A DNA stretch of 64,000 nt from Hofstenia miamia (lineage: Eukaryota; Xenacoelomorpha; Acoela): the NCBI GenBank assembly GCA_004352715.1, contig SCFE01000029.1, positions 119,169 through 183,168 of the forward strand, in the 5' to 3' direction. The position numbers were made by a program, and so were the translations under genes. The notes under the pieces were generated by a model. It was not told the DNA's origin. It made no database searches and worked only from the letters and a program-made list of their open reading frames with translations. Shown piece after piece: positions 31,640-44,000 of the stretch (positions within the stretch are counted from its first letter, which is position 1; each line of letters begins with the position of its first letter).

Positions 31640-33330
31640 TTGCTGAAGCTTTGCTCAATTATTTACTTATATTTTATAGCATAACAACAAAATATATTTT
31701 TCAAGAAAATTATGTTTAGTTTTTTTTGAAAAGATGCCTAGAAATATTTTCTGAGGTTCTCTATTGATTTCTGTTGTAACAAAACCATAAATGCAAAAAA
31801 ACTTAACTAGGAGCAGCTTAGTCAAAAGTCGTCTTCTTTCAATAATGTCATAAACAGATGATGTATACTTTCTGTGTGTCTCATTTTCAATGCTGTTTGT
31901 CCTTTTTACCTGACCTAAATTCGAAACACAGTATGCTTCCATCAAAAACATTAAAATTGGTCTTTAGAACCTATAAAGTTTTGAAGAATAGTAAATAAAA
32001 TATTAACTCTGTTCTACCAAATTCATCTGTATATACATATAGTATTCATTATGTTTAAAATTAAATCTCGTCAAACATCTTTTAATTAAATTAAATGAAC
32101 ATTGCAAAACCTTTTGTGTTTAGATAAAGATTCTAAGAGTTTTCATTACGCATCAATTAAACCACACAAATAGTGGTTGTATTATTATGGTGGTTATTTC
32201 ATTTTGTAGTTAGGTGATTTTTATATGTTTTAATTATTTGTAATTTATTATATTTTTTGTAAATAAGATGTTTTTTATACTCTTTAACGTAGTTGGGTAA
32301 ATTTTGCGCCATATATAATTTTTGTGTGTAAACTTAATTTATGAAGGTCAGTACACTTTTGAAATCCTTAATGTTCGAACCATTCAACGACCAAGCTCTG
32401 TGCATGTATATAAGCAATATAACTACTAAAGCTAATCATTTTAGGATAGATTGTGAAAGGGATTATATAAATTAACTAACTTAAGCGAAATGATGGAAAG
32501 AGTTTTGAAAAACAGATATACATAAATTCTGGATCTTGTATGAATAATTATATTTCAAAAAAATATTGCAATGAAAATAATAAATACTGAAATGTAAAAT
32601 TACAAAAGTACAAATGCCTATAGCGGGGGAGTGCGGCTTTAATAAACTATTTCATCTCGCTAAATGAAAACCTACGACATCTAATTGAATGGCTTTCAAA
32701 AAATCAAAGACTATCAAGCAATTGAAGAAGAAAAAATTAGCTTTAAAGCTTTAAAATGACAAACGTTTTATAAAATAATACATTATACCTACAAAAATTG
32801 CTCATAAAATCATAAAATTCGGGGAAAATAAGTTGGCATTGACCGAAATTAGCAAATTAAGTATATTGATAAGCAGACTAAGATAGACAAACAAAAATAA
32901 CAGACCCCAAATGTAAAATTTATTGCAATTTCAATTTTCACCAATATAAAGGAATAAAAATATTAAGAAATACCCAGCAACAAATTACTTTTTAACTCGC
33001 AAGCCTTAGAGAACTAGAAATCTTATTAAAAAATTAGAGACAAAGAATTAAATTCTTTCCTGGCATAAAACTAAGATCATTATTATTAAAATCTTTTTTA
33101 ATCTTTTTAGTGAAGAATTGCTGTTTGCATTTAAACAATGATAAGGAATTCTTGGAAATTGTTTTAATAAAGTTATACATAGCTCTTATATAGAAAGAGG
33201 TTACCCTCTAAATGCAAAAATAGCATTAGTAGACCCATTTGAAATTGCCACTGAAAAATGCTGCAGCAATTATAAAAAATCTTGTCAATATTTCAGCAAA
33301 TGAGATCTAGTTTAGTTTTTAATAATTGTA
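31640..33330 (+). repeat. dispersed repeat B, copy following repeat A copy 1
   Basis: Aligns with 56760-57960: ccatcaaaaacatt-aattggt, gttcgaaccattcaa-g-cca, aagcaatataactacta, aaatttcaaaaaaat-ttgcaatg and aatactcagcaacaaa. Same order and orientation as the A-B pair at 54487-57960. Within it I see no gene. Confidence 0.75.
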
Positions 33331-36300
33331 GGTTACCTTGACCTGCTTCATTTGATCAGAGCCTTCAACTCAGTACTTTGACATATTGAAAGACAAATTT
33401 AATGTTTTACAATTTTGTAACAAACTATAAATATTGTAATGGGTTTCCTTAAGATCAGCAAAACGAGGTATACTAGTACAGAATGGTAAAAATCAAAATG
33501 TATTGCAATAAATCTGTAGTAGTTCAGGATATAGTTCTTTGCGCATCGTAGTTGACGCATCGTAACCAATAGACACATTTACAAAAATGCAGATGATTAA
33601 TGTTTATAAGTATTGATATACATGCTTTTAATGCTACAAATAGCCTCCAAATTGATAATGAAATTTTAACAAAGTATTTTCCAATCAATTGTAACAATTT
33701 ATCGAAGAAAAACATACATTTACAATATTCTCACCTAAGAAATTCAGAAATCTGATAAATTCAGAAATTTGACAAATATATATTTTCACATCAGCAGCAA
33801 TCCCATAACTGTTCCCTCCTTTTTAATACTAAGAGTGCATAAAGACTTGATTAATGCATGTTTATGCATGATATGTTATTTTTGTAAGCATTTTAGTTCT
33901 GCTGCGCAAATTTTCGTACCAGTTGTTATTTGATATTAGTATGATAACTTTGTATGAAAGGGGTCTTATTGTGCTGATTGTCAATAGAAAGTTTTTATTC
34001 ATAAATTTGCTTGCATTCTCGCCATATTTTGATGTTTTTAATGACAAAGAGTAAGTAGATCTGATCTGGAGGTGAAAGTGGCTACGCCTCCGGCATTTCA
34101 AGCTTTGGTCCTGGTCGTATTTTTGTACAGATCCAAAGATCCAAAATTACGTGCAAGTATAGCCTATCTCTGTTTATTGTCAAGCATTGTTCCTCGCTAT
34201 AATTTATTTTTAATTCTCATTTTCAGCAATAATGGGACTTAAGAAGAACAAGAACAGAAAAGAAGAACCATCTGTATTGTATTAGTTCCAGTGTAAAGTC
34301 TATGATTAAACTTAAATTTCGTTCATTAATGCATCGATTGTATTGGAGTAAAGGCAGATTCCATGAAATGAGCCCGTATGGCTTTATTAAAAAAAATATG
34401 CTTTACTCAATTGTATAAACTTATACTCCTTACAAATTACATAAAATTCTTTTAATTTTTTAGATTGCTCTATCAAAACATGATTGATGTTAATCATCAT
34501 TTATTTGGAGAAAGATCCATAACAAGAAATTTTTCAAATCAATTCAAAGTTTTGTGTTAGATCAAGATCGGATAGTAATTATTTCGATTGGGACAGAGGT
34601 TCGGGTCTATGCTTAACTCCTATTGTCACTCTCTAATAGAAATGACAATTTATTTTCAGTAATTCCTTATTCTCCTCATTTTATTAATTGTAAGAAACAT
34701 TGTTATGCTTGCTGTTGTGTGTTGTGTACACAAAAAAACAAAACGTGTTTTGTTGTTTGGGATTTTAAATTTGTTTTTTGGGCCTAAAATTCCAGCCTTA
34801 AAACATTAAAAATTTTGCCTGTATCCAAAATATATCGTATTCATATATTATGTTGTTATGTTAAAACTAACTAAAAAAACCTTTATTTTTATGTATGCAA
34901 TGTAATAATGAACGTAAATTGCCATTAGTTATGTCATTAACATGAAAGTCATCTTATAATGTGTTTGAAAAATAGCTGGTTTAAAATACATTTTGTAAAT
35001 TTTTTATACATTTATTTTAATTATCTTAAAAATTATAGAATTAATGCCTGAATTTGGCGAGAAAATGCTAATAAATTGAAAAATATACCAAATATTTCAC
35101 TACTCTTTAGTTTTAAGTGTCCTAAAATCCATCCTTCAAGTAAATTTTAATAAAAGTCGTACTTCACGATATAACAAGGATATCGAAAATTTGAAAATAA
35201 CACAAGATAGAGGATTCTCACCAATTTCATTTCTGCTACAAAGCTGCCGAAACCCTGAATTATTAAGGCTTTCTATTTGTAGTCATTACTGAAATTGTCC
35301 ACAGTTTGTTTTTAGTAGTCGGCACTTTTCACTACTGCTATATATGAATGAAAAGCTAGGATGTTGTATTGGTTACGTTTACCACGAATATGGACTGCAC
35401 ACTTACAACACACGTCCAACTGATGTTTAGCTCGGAATCTGCTATACACATATATATTTGTTTCATTTATTTTATTAGTTAACAATTTTTGTCTTTCATA
35501 GATTTAAACTTAGATGTTTGGACGCTTTTTAACCTTAATGTATTTGTGAGAGGTTTTTCTCAAAAAATCTTGAATAGTACTTTTGCAAATTTCAGGATTG
35601 TAGGGTAGGTTTGCGATTGCTTTGGAACTAATGTGGGAGGGTGGAATAAAGTGGAGATGAAATATCGAACCATGGGTTTCATTGAGATATGTGGAGCTAA
35701 TGCTCTAACTAAATTCCATGATGAGAGTGTTTTTAATAAATTACAATTCAAATGACAAGAGGCCATGTCTATTATATTAGTAGTCATAGCGAACGAAATT
35801 GCTATTATTCATCTCAGAAATTTTCCTCTTAAAAATATGTAACGCCACGACAAAATTTGACATTTGTTTTTGTGGTTTTTCCATGAATATTTCAAATTTC
35901 ATTGTTTCTAATTATCGCCCGCCACTAGGTACCAATTTTTAACTGTCCATATCATCAAGATGTTAATGAATATAACAGATTTTCTTGTTTCATTGGAAGT
36001 ACCATATACTGAATTGTTGACATTTAAAGAAAAACAATTTTCATACAATTTGCCCAAATGTCATGTTGTCTTATGCCCTTACACAAATAATTACTACTTT
36101 TACTATTTAACTGAATTATTGAATTATGAACTTCTAAACTTTATCAAAATGCGTTCATAATCTCTTCTTTTGTTAAAAATTGTTACTGTGACATTTTTAA
36201 AAGACAGGTTGATTCTTAGTGATGGAACCCAAAAGAAATATTTAATAGCTCCCTAGTAATTAGGCCTAAATGAATTTTGTTGAACAAAGCATTAAAGAAT

Positions 36301-36852
36301 TCCTGAAGAATATTTATTTTAACTAGTTACATGGAAAATCAGTTTTTTGAAATGCCCTCTTGAAAGTAAAAAAGTATAGAGACGAACTTAAAAACTGCTG
36401 TTCACTGTATTGGTAAAAATTTGTCCAATTTACTGAAATTCCATTTGGGTGACTGCTTTGAGTTGGTCGGTATTTGACGGTATACTCTTCCTTTTCGTTA
36501 TCCTCAACACAAAATATAAACTCAAAAGTTCCTGAGGATCGACCAGGTCATTCAATATCGCAAATCTTGAAATCATTTCCTATTAGTAAAAATTCCTTCT
36601 ACATTTAATTTAGTTATACACATAAAAGATTTCAACATTATTTTTCCCATGACTACCCAAATTGTAAGCATTGTTTAATTTTTTACTCTTTTCAGTTGTT
36701 TTGTATGTTGTGTTGTGTAAAAAAACTCACACGACGGCAAGATTGTATGTTGTCGATATTTGATTTCTTCCTTAATATGCAAATGTAGAGCACCATGTTG
36801 AAACTTCCCTTTTAGAACAAATTATTTATTTGGACATGATAAAATCTTTTCT
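33331..36852. other. 3.5 kb AT-rich, no recognised features
   Basis: Scanned on both strands. Open frames are short and lack family signatures. No tRNA, terminal repeats or microsatellites of note. Confidence 0.45.
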
Positions 36853-37260
36853 TTTAGATTACATGCATTGAGTTTGTCTTGGTAGTCCTATCATTTCATT
36901 AATGTATTTTCGTTTTAATTAATTGGCTTATTGCTAGAAATAAATCTACTCAATATATGTAATTCTAATAAAATGTTAGGAATGATGCGGCGTCTCATAT
37001 ACATATGAATTGGGAAGATTAAGGATAAAATTTCTAATAAACTTTCACGACAACAAATCGAAAATATCAATTTAACATTGTCTGGTTTACAGTATCTCTG
37101 CCCTTCAGAATTTGTTAGTAAGCTAAGGTCTTTGAATGAAGTAGACAAATGGAAAGCTACTGAACTTCGACAGTCAAGAAGTTCCTAATGAATGCTCCGG
37201 AGCTGCTAAAAAGAGTTAATGGTGTTATTGTAATAGAATGAAATTTTTGGAATATATAAG
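36853..37260 (+). pseudogene. KDZ-like transposase fragment (C-terminal half)
   Basis: After an acceptor-like cttttag the frame reads DYMH-stop-VCLG, corresponding to the D-x-MH-x-V-x-LGV motif of KDZ-like transposases. Then come MLGMMRRLIYI, ISNKLSRQQIENINLTLSGL, CPSEFVSKLRSLNEVDKWKA and TELRQ, matching the typical P-x-EFARKPRSL-x-E-x-x-RWKATE-x-RQFLLYTG block. Frameshifts at about 37170 and several stops show it is a relic. A second relic of the superfamily lies at 6554-6950. 37261-38000 has no further features. Confidence 0.65.
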
Positions 37261-38002
37261 AGATATTTCAGGTTTTTTAATGTTTACATTACATTTTATT
37301 TTAGAAAGAAGAAGCAGAGGAGAAAACATGGACAATATTAATGATTATTAATAAATTTTTATATACTCTATCTGTGTTAATCTAATCCACTATTCTATAC
37401 ATTTAATTGATGCTAGTTAAAGTTATATTGCCTGAAACCAGACATCTTATAATCAATAACCTTGTTTTTACTACATTTTCAGTTGGTTTTCCGCTTTTCT
37501 ATTTGATTAGACTGTAATTAAAATATTCATTGGCCATGAGCTTTGGATCCATATACATTATTTCTAACATTTCGTATTGTTAATTGAATTTTGATGTAAT
37601 GTACTTTAGACGTAGTTACAAAAGGTTATGAAGACTTTATAGGGTCATTAATCAAATAAAAATTTATGTATGTTTTTGTTTTTGCATCAAATTTTATACT
37701 TTAGTTGCTTCAATGTGCATTAATTCAAAAGTATCTCGACTTAACAAAGAAGCACAATAAAGAGAACAGACTAAATGAAGGTAGAATTTTGAAGTATTGA
37801 CATATATTATATGTTAAATTAGATCCAGCTCATGGTCAATTTCTTGCAAATTAAATAAAAAATTCGGTTTCGTATTAATCTTTTTTTCTTTACTTTTCAT
37901 TGGAGATTTCTTTGATTTATTTAAAATTTCTGTAATAGTTTTTTTTATCTGATGAAAAATTCGATATTTCTAAAACCGTGATGTAATGTATCACAAAAAA
38001 AA

Positions 38003-38275
38003 TGGGTTGTGCTGCAAGAACACAAGCAGCGTTATTGTATCGCAACTTGTTGCGTTGTTGCATCATTAAATTGCAGCTTTAGTGAAGCGTAGACTACATG
38101 GTTGCTGTAAGGCCATAATTTGCGTTATTGCAGCGCTTATTTGTAACGCTGCTAAAGCCAAACCAGCGCTGCTATTGCTCAAAATGTTGCACAAAAATAA
38201 CGGTAATGTGATTAAAAGCAGCGCAACTGCAGCTTTAAATGCTACTTGGGCTGTTGCCTTGTCTTTCCTTTAGAT
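38003..38275. repeat. GCAGC/GCGTTA-rich compositional island
   Basis: In an AT-rich background this 270-base patch has many copies of gcagcg, gcagct, gttgc and gcgtta, on both strands (for example gcagcgttattg at 38026 and cgttattgcagcgc at 38122, then gcgctgctattg at 38166). Probably an internally repetitive element or foldback remnant. The open frame across it is low-complexity. 38276-39416 is otherwise featureless. Confidence 0.4.
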
Positions 38276-39416
38276 GTAGTGTTATCCAAAGTCAGTCTTG
38301 GTCAGTAATCTCAACAACAGTTTTAGCGATCACCTGCTAAATTCATCAATTGGTGAAAAAACTTCAACTTTTATTGTCTATGTAGTTGGCTTGATACTTT
38401 TCATCAAAGTCACATTTAGATAGGATCCCAAAAAAGGCAGTAACATTGTTTTTATGTAAATCATGAACACGATGGTATACATTAACAGAATGTAGCTGAT
38501 GAATTAGTGTTAATGTTTGAAGTCACCAAGAAAGAAAGGGTGGAGACCTAATACCAATAAATTTTAAAATTTCAAAAATGATGCAATGTGGCAGATTACC
38601 ACTGTGCGTTGCTTTGTAATTTTATTAGTAAATCATTAAAATGTTAATCATTAAGATCCTCACTGATCATTAGGGACTGTTTCCTGATTTAACGAATGAA
38701 ATCGTCTTCTTCTTCAGCAAGAATTATAGATAAAGCGGAATATATAAACATGTCAATAGTATGTTGATGTGTGTGGAATTATTAACGACTCCTTCTATTT
38801 CAGAAGATTGATGCTTCATTCAGACATAAATGCCACCATCTCCGACATCTCTACTGCACCTCATGGAACTAATGAAACCTGACAAAACAAAAAAATCACA
38901 CCATTATAAATATTGAGCCACGTCTCACTTACAGATACAGTATCAAGTTTCTGATATGAACTTAACATTTTAAGTAATTCCATCTTCATAATTCAAGGCT
39001 AAGAAAATAACCTTAAATAGCTAGACCCTATCATTAAAAACAAATCAGTATTCAAAGCACATATAAGCAGCACAAGAAATTAAAATACTCAGTAAAATTA
39101 AGAAATTTGTGCCAATTAAATCGAAAATGATAATTTTAAAATAATATATTCTTCTTCAGTATTTATATTCGTATGTTTATTATTAAACTTGCATAAAAGA
39201 TCGAGGAGAATTCTTGAAAGAATGTTGAATTAGGGCACAACCACCATCTGCAAAAATATTCATGAAGAAAAATCAGAATTAATATAATCATTTCATTAGA
39301 CTGTTCGAAAAAATATTTTTCAAAATTTTGCCAAAAGAAATTTCTCCAAATAACTACATATTAGAACCAATTGCTAAAGAAAAATTAACATTTATCATAA
39401 ATAACTGTTTAATGAA

Positions 39417-39592
39417 TTACTGTCATTGCCGGTAGAATGAATTTTTTGTGAGGGAGGGGGGAGTTACATTTATTGCCCAACATATTACTTAAGTAAAAGA
39501 ACATTTACTGCTAACATTTTTAAATTTAGAGAAGTTCTTTTGAAAAGTAGATCTTAGGGGGGGGACAACTGCCCTTTCTGACCCAGCAATGA
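39417..39592. mobile_element. MITE-like element with imperfect inverted ends
   Basis: The left end attactgtcattgccggtag and right end cagcaatgattactgta are imperfect inverted copies. Just inside lie gggaggggggagtt on the left and ggggggggacaactgcccttt on the right. G-runs beside a cagttg-cccc motif are common at ends of small DNA transposons. 39593-40600 has no features. Confidence 0.4.
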
Positions 39593-40630
39593 TTACTGTA
39601 TAGAATTATGGAATAAATTATACCTGGTTATTAAAGAAGAAACTAAGAATTTAAACAAAAACCGACATTGAATTATCAACAATAAAAACATGTATTTCGA
39701 TGCACAAAGAATATAGGAATGTGAAACCTAGTGGAATTATAGCAAAGAAAAATTTAGTTTAAGGCCTTAATAAATATTTCAATACTTTCTGTATCCTGCC
39801 AAAGTTCTTAATATATAAAATATTAATTGTTAAAGAAGTTTCCAACTTTTGCCATATCTTGGCATGCGATTAGGCTGCACTGCTAAATTACCCATTGCAG
39901 GGCTATCGTCCTACTTCTAGGGCAGAGAGAATCCAGAAAATTTCTAGGGCATGCTTAACTATTGAAGCCCTATAGTATTACAGAAGGTCTTGATTAAATT
40001 CAAGATTCACATAGGCCTATCCTTACCTCAAAGTGAAAATGTACATTTTCAAAGTATTATAAAATAACATTAAATGCCTTGGTTAATCATTAAACTAAAT
40101 TTTTGTTTTATTCTAAAAATTCGATATTTTTTTAAAAAATAAAACTAACATTATAGATGATATTTTTACAACATTAACACAATGTGTACGACATAGTTTG
40201 TATTTTAAAATATAGCTTTTTCCTTTATGAAATCTATCACAATCACGCAAGTACAATAACACATGAGAATAGTTTTGCAACATCTATATTATCACTCTTT
40301 TTATTAATGCACAAAACTGCTGTTTCTGATAAAATTAATGACTACTGCAAGGTCCAAATATTATACTTCCTTAAAGTGTGACATTGATACTTTTGAAAAT
40401 GCATCGTTTTCTTCAAGAAACCTTATAAAGTTTTCACTGCGACAGCATATCAAAAAACCTTCATAATATTTCAAAATTCATTATTTAGGTGTCCTGAATA
40501 TTGTAAATTCTTATAATCACATAAATAACATTTTGACCAGTACGCCCAACAGTATCTGTAGCTACTCATTTCTTCTTTTTAAAGAACTTTTGATTAATTT
40601 CGCGCATTTTGAAGATATTTGAATTGGCAC

Positions 40631-40636
40631 TTTATT
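40631..40636 (-). terminator. candidate polyadenylation signal downstream of the Bcl-2-family gene
   Basis: AATAAA on the minus strand (gacaataaagtgcc), about 450 bases past the stop codon. Other AT-rich variants could serve instead. Confidence 0.3.
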
Positions 40637-41080
40637 GTCCCAAAATCTATCAAATATCTTATTGAAGAAAGGAAGCACTATACAGTGTGCATTCCCTCGC
40701 CAACCAGAAAGATTCGGGAAATTTTTAATGCCATGCCTTATAATTGGACTCAGAATCGATTTCATATACCATCGCATGACGGAAATATTTTGCAGACGTA
40801 AATATTTCCTGTAATGTCTGACCGTGGTATAATGGCAGAATTAAAACAAAACTGCCAAAAATGTATTTCTTAGTTTCATAAATGGGCATTGCAACACCCT
40901 TCATCTGTTGACCATTTAAAACTCTTCCTTATTTGGCATATCTGTGTAAATCATGCAACAGACCAGTGCATCAGTAGAATTTATAAAAATTAATTAAAGA
41001 AAAGCCTTGATAACGTTATATTGAAGAAAGATTTTAGTACATTGCAACAGTGAAATATATACAATTTCACAAAGGATTTC

Positions 41081-44000
41081 TTATTTCATATATACAAAGG
41101 GAAGAATGAGTGCAAAGCAGGCTACAAAAAGGGTTATAGCAACACAAATTACCAATGAGTAACCATATTTTGATTTTGATTTTTTCTTGAAAACATCTGT
41201 CCAATTAATGAATTCCTAAGTTTAAAAATTAATTAATGTTGTATTTTAAATAACTAAAATAAAACAGAAAGAGGCTTTATACATTAAACGCATGTATTAA
41301 TCTAATCTCTTTTGATTCTATAGCTAATTAAGCTAATATTCAAATGCAAATATGGTTTTAAAAAAGATAACGTTTTTAAAAAGAGGAAATCAAAAGTTAT
41401 AATGTTTTAAATAATAGGCATTGTTGTAGAGATGCTTGGCTATGTTAGTTTTTCTATATTAGGGAAAATGCCTTTGTAGTTCTTTGAAAATTTAAGAGGA
41501 TGTTATTGAACATCTTAAAGAAAACAACATTACAATATTACTAAAATATGTTATGACTAAGAACTGTAAATTTTCAAATTTTATAATATAATTTTTTTTA
41601 AATACATTTTATTTCTCTCTGTTCGTTTACCTAACCACATTATTATTAATAAAAACTATTCAGCAGAAAGTCTGTATTTCTACATGGATCTTAAATTCGT
41701 TATTTAGCATTAGATTATAAAAATTAATGTGAAATTGCTCAAATCAAGTTCATAAATCAACATACCCTAAAAATCCATTCAACTAGAAAACTCACTACAA
41801 GGTTAACAGCTTTCATAATACATTTATGTGCATTTTCTTCAAAAAATCGAACTGCCAATCGGTATCCAAAAACTATTAAGGCTGCCACATAATTGAAATT
41901 TGGTACCATCTCTCCTAAAAGTATGCTTGCTCTTTCCTTCATTTCCTCGAGAAACCAATTAGGATGTATCCTTCTGGCAATATTATTGAATAGTTCCTTG
42001 TATTTATCGTGTATCTTTTCAATCAATCCCATCAAGAATTTAAAAGCCTAAATTTGTCATAAATAACTTAAACAGGAAATTGTACAACCTCTGTATTACT
42101 AAATTCTGTTGAAACTTCAGAATTTAGATATTTTGTTATGTTTGGATCCTCTTTATCTCTTTCATTCAAATGTATCATAAATCTGACTACCCAGGCTTCA
42201 ATGTCTCTGAGTTCAGGCGAATCTAAAACGCAAATAATATATAAAAAATACTTTGTTATAAACTATAGACGATACACTTATGGTAAAGTATGAAATAAAT
42301 ACTACCAGTAATGACAATCAATACAGTATTTCAAAAAAACTTTGATTGAGTTTTGTGGAAAAAATGAAGTTTTGGAAAAAATTATTGAAAATTAAAAAAA
42401 TTTAGATTATGATTTAGAAACGCCAGTAAAGTTGTTGCAGGTAGAAGTTTTTTCCATTGGTTAATCACCGTCATCCCACCTTTCCACCTCAGTGCTGGTA
42501 CCCTTATTTAGCAATAAATATTCTTCAAACCACCTTGCTCAGCCTTGACTATACCCGTATATAAAAATGTTATTTTGCCATATAATATTTTCCCCTGTCT
42601 CTGTTCTTTACAGTAGAAGTTCGTCGCTTCTGTGCTTTTGCTGCCAAACTCTCTGCAATTGTGTGCACCTTTTAAGCTGGTTTAGCCCCTCATTGGGGTC
42701 ACTTTCCTCTTCGGTGATTGCAGTGCCATTGCTGCCTTACCAAATCATTAAGGCTCCGAAAAATTACTAATAGCGTTCATTGTATGTTGATTATAAACAA
42801 ATTAGGAATTGGCAGTATTCTATAAAAGTAAAAATTGTTTTTTGTGTAGAACTTTGCCATTGACAAAAAAAAGTTTTTGTATTTTCTCTGTAAGCTTTAT
42901 ATCAGTTTTAATAGTACATTATTTCTAAAAATAAATACCACTAAGGAATAGTTTTGACATAACTGAAGTTATTATTTTTAGCATGTTGAATCTGCAGACA
43001 ACAATAAAACAATGGTAGGGACAAAAAAATTGAATAAGTATAATTAATACCTAATCACAAATGAAATCTTTAACACTACAAGGACCAAACTGTTGTATTC
43101 CTTTAAAGAACCATCCATTCACTCAAAACCAGTGTAGTCAAATCAATGATTTTAATGTATTCATTCTTGTATATGTTGTAAAAATCGAAAGTGGAAATTC
43201 TATTTCAGATTTTAAAGAATTTAGTTTAAGTTCACTAAATAATTTTTCGAAAACGAGTTAAATTAATTCCTTTAAAGTTTGAATTCAGGAAAAATTAATT
43301 TAAATTCAAGTGACGAGGTTTGAGAACTTAAAAGGAAGAACTCATTCGGAAAAGATCTACTTACTACAAAAACCAAATTCGATGACTTCTGAGTGTTTAT
43401 AAATACGTATATCAAAAGGATACTGCAGTAAAAATGTTAGCCCCTTTAAGCAAAACTGACAATTACTGAGTGCGAATTGCTTATGGAATTTATCCAGGAA
43501 AAGTTCAGCTATTTTCAGAAATCTCAGGAAAAATCCACTCAGGTAGCGTCACCACCAATAATTTGTATTCTTACGTCATCACCTCTATAAATACTCAAGA
43601 AAAACCTAAGCAAAACAAGAACCCCAAAACGGACTGCAAGCACAGAGCGTAGCTCAAAGTCAGTTTATCTAAAGTCTTGGTGTTCCAAAATCATCTCCGA
43701 ACAAACAAACAATACAATCAAAGATTACCTCGTGCACAACCTCCATTGAAAAACTGATCTCAAATTTCTTGGCGACTCTCATAATTCGCAAGGTAATAAC
43801 TTTAGTTTGGAACAGTAAACTGGGAATTAAAACCGTGTGCTTAGGAATTATATTGTGTTTAGTGTTTTACCCAGATTTGGCTTTCATTTATTTAACATTT
43901 GGTTTTCAATAAATTAGTTCGACTAGATTTAAGATTAACTTAAACCAAGGTAAATGCATTATTCAGGTATCTAACCGAAAAATAATTTTAAAGAAAAAGC

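Noticed and set aside
40562-40801. Alternative last exon of the Bcl-2-family gene after a good acceptor (cattacag), or the GWRG segment as BH2
   Set aside because: Phase 0 entry gives 28 residues without BH2 or anchor, and the GWRG frame is out of phase with the exon ending at 41766. The exon at 41215-41081 fits phase, BH2 and membrane anchor.
40820-40850. tRNA-like A box (tggtataatggc)
   Set aside because: No B box at proper distance and no cloverleaf can be drawn.
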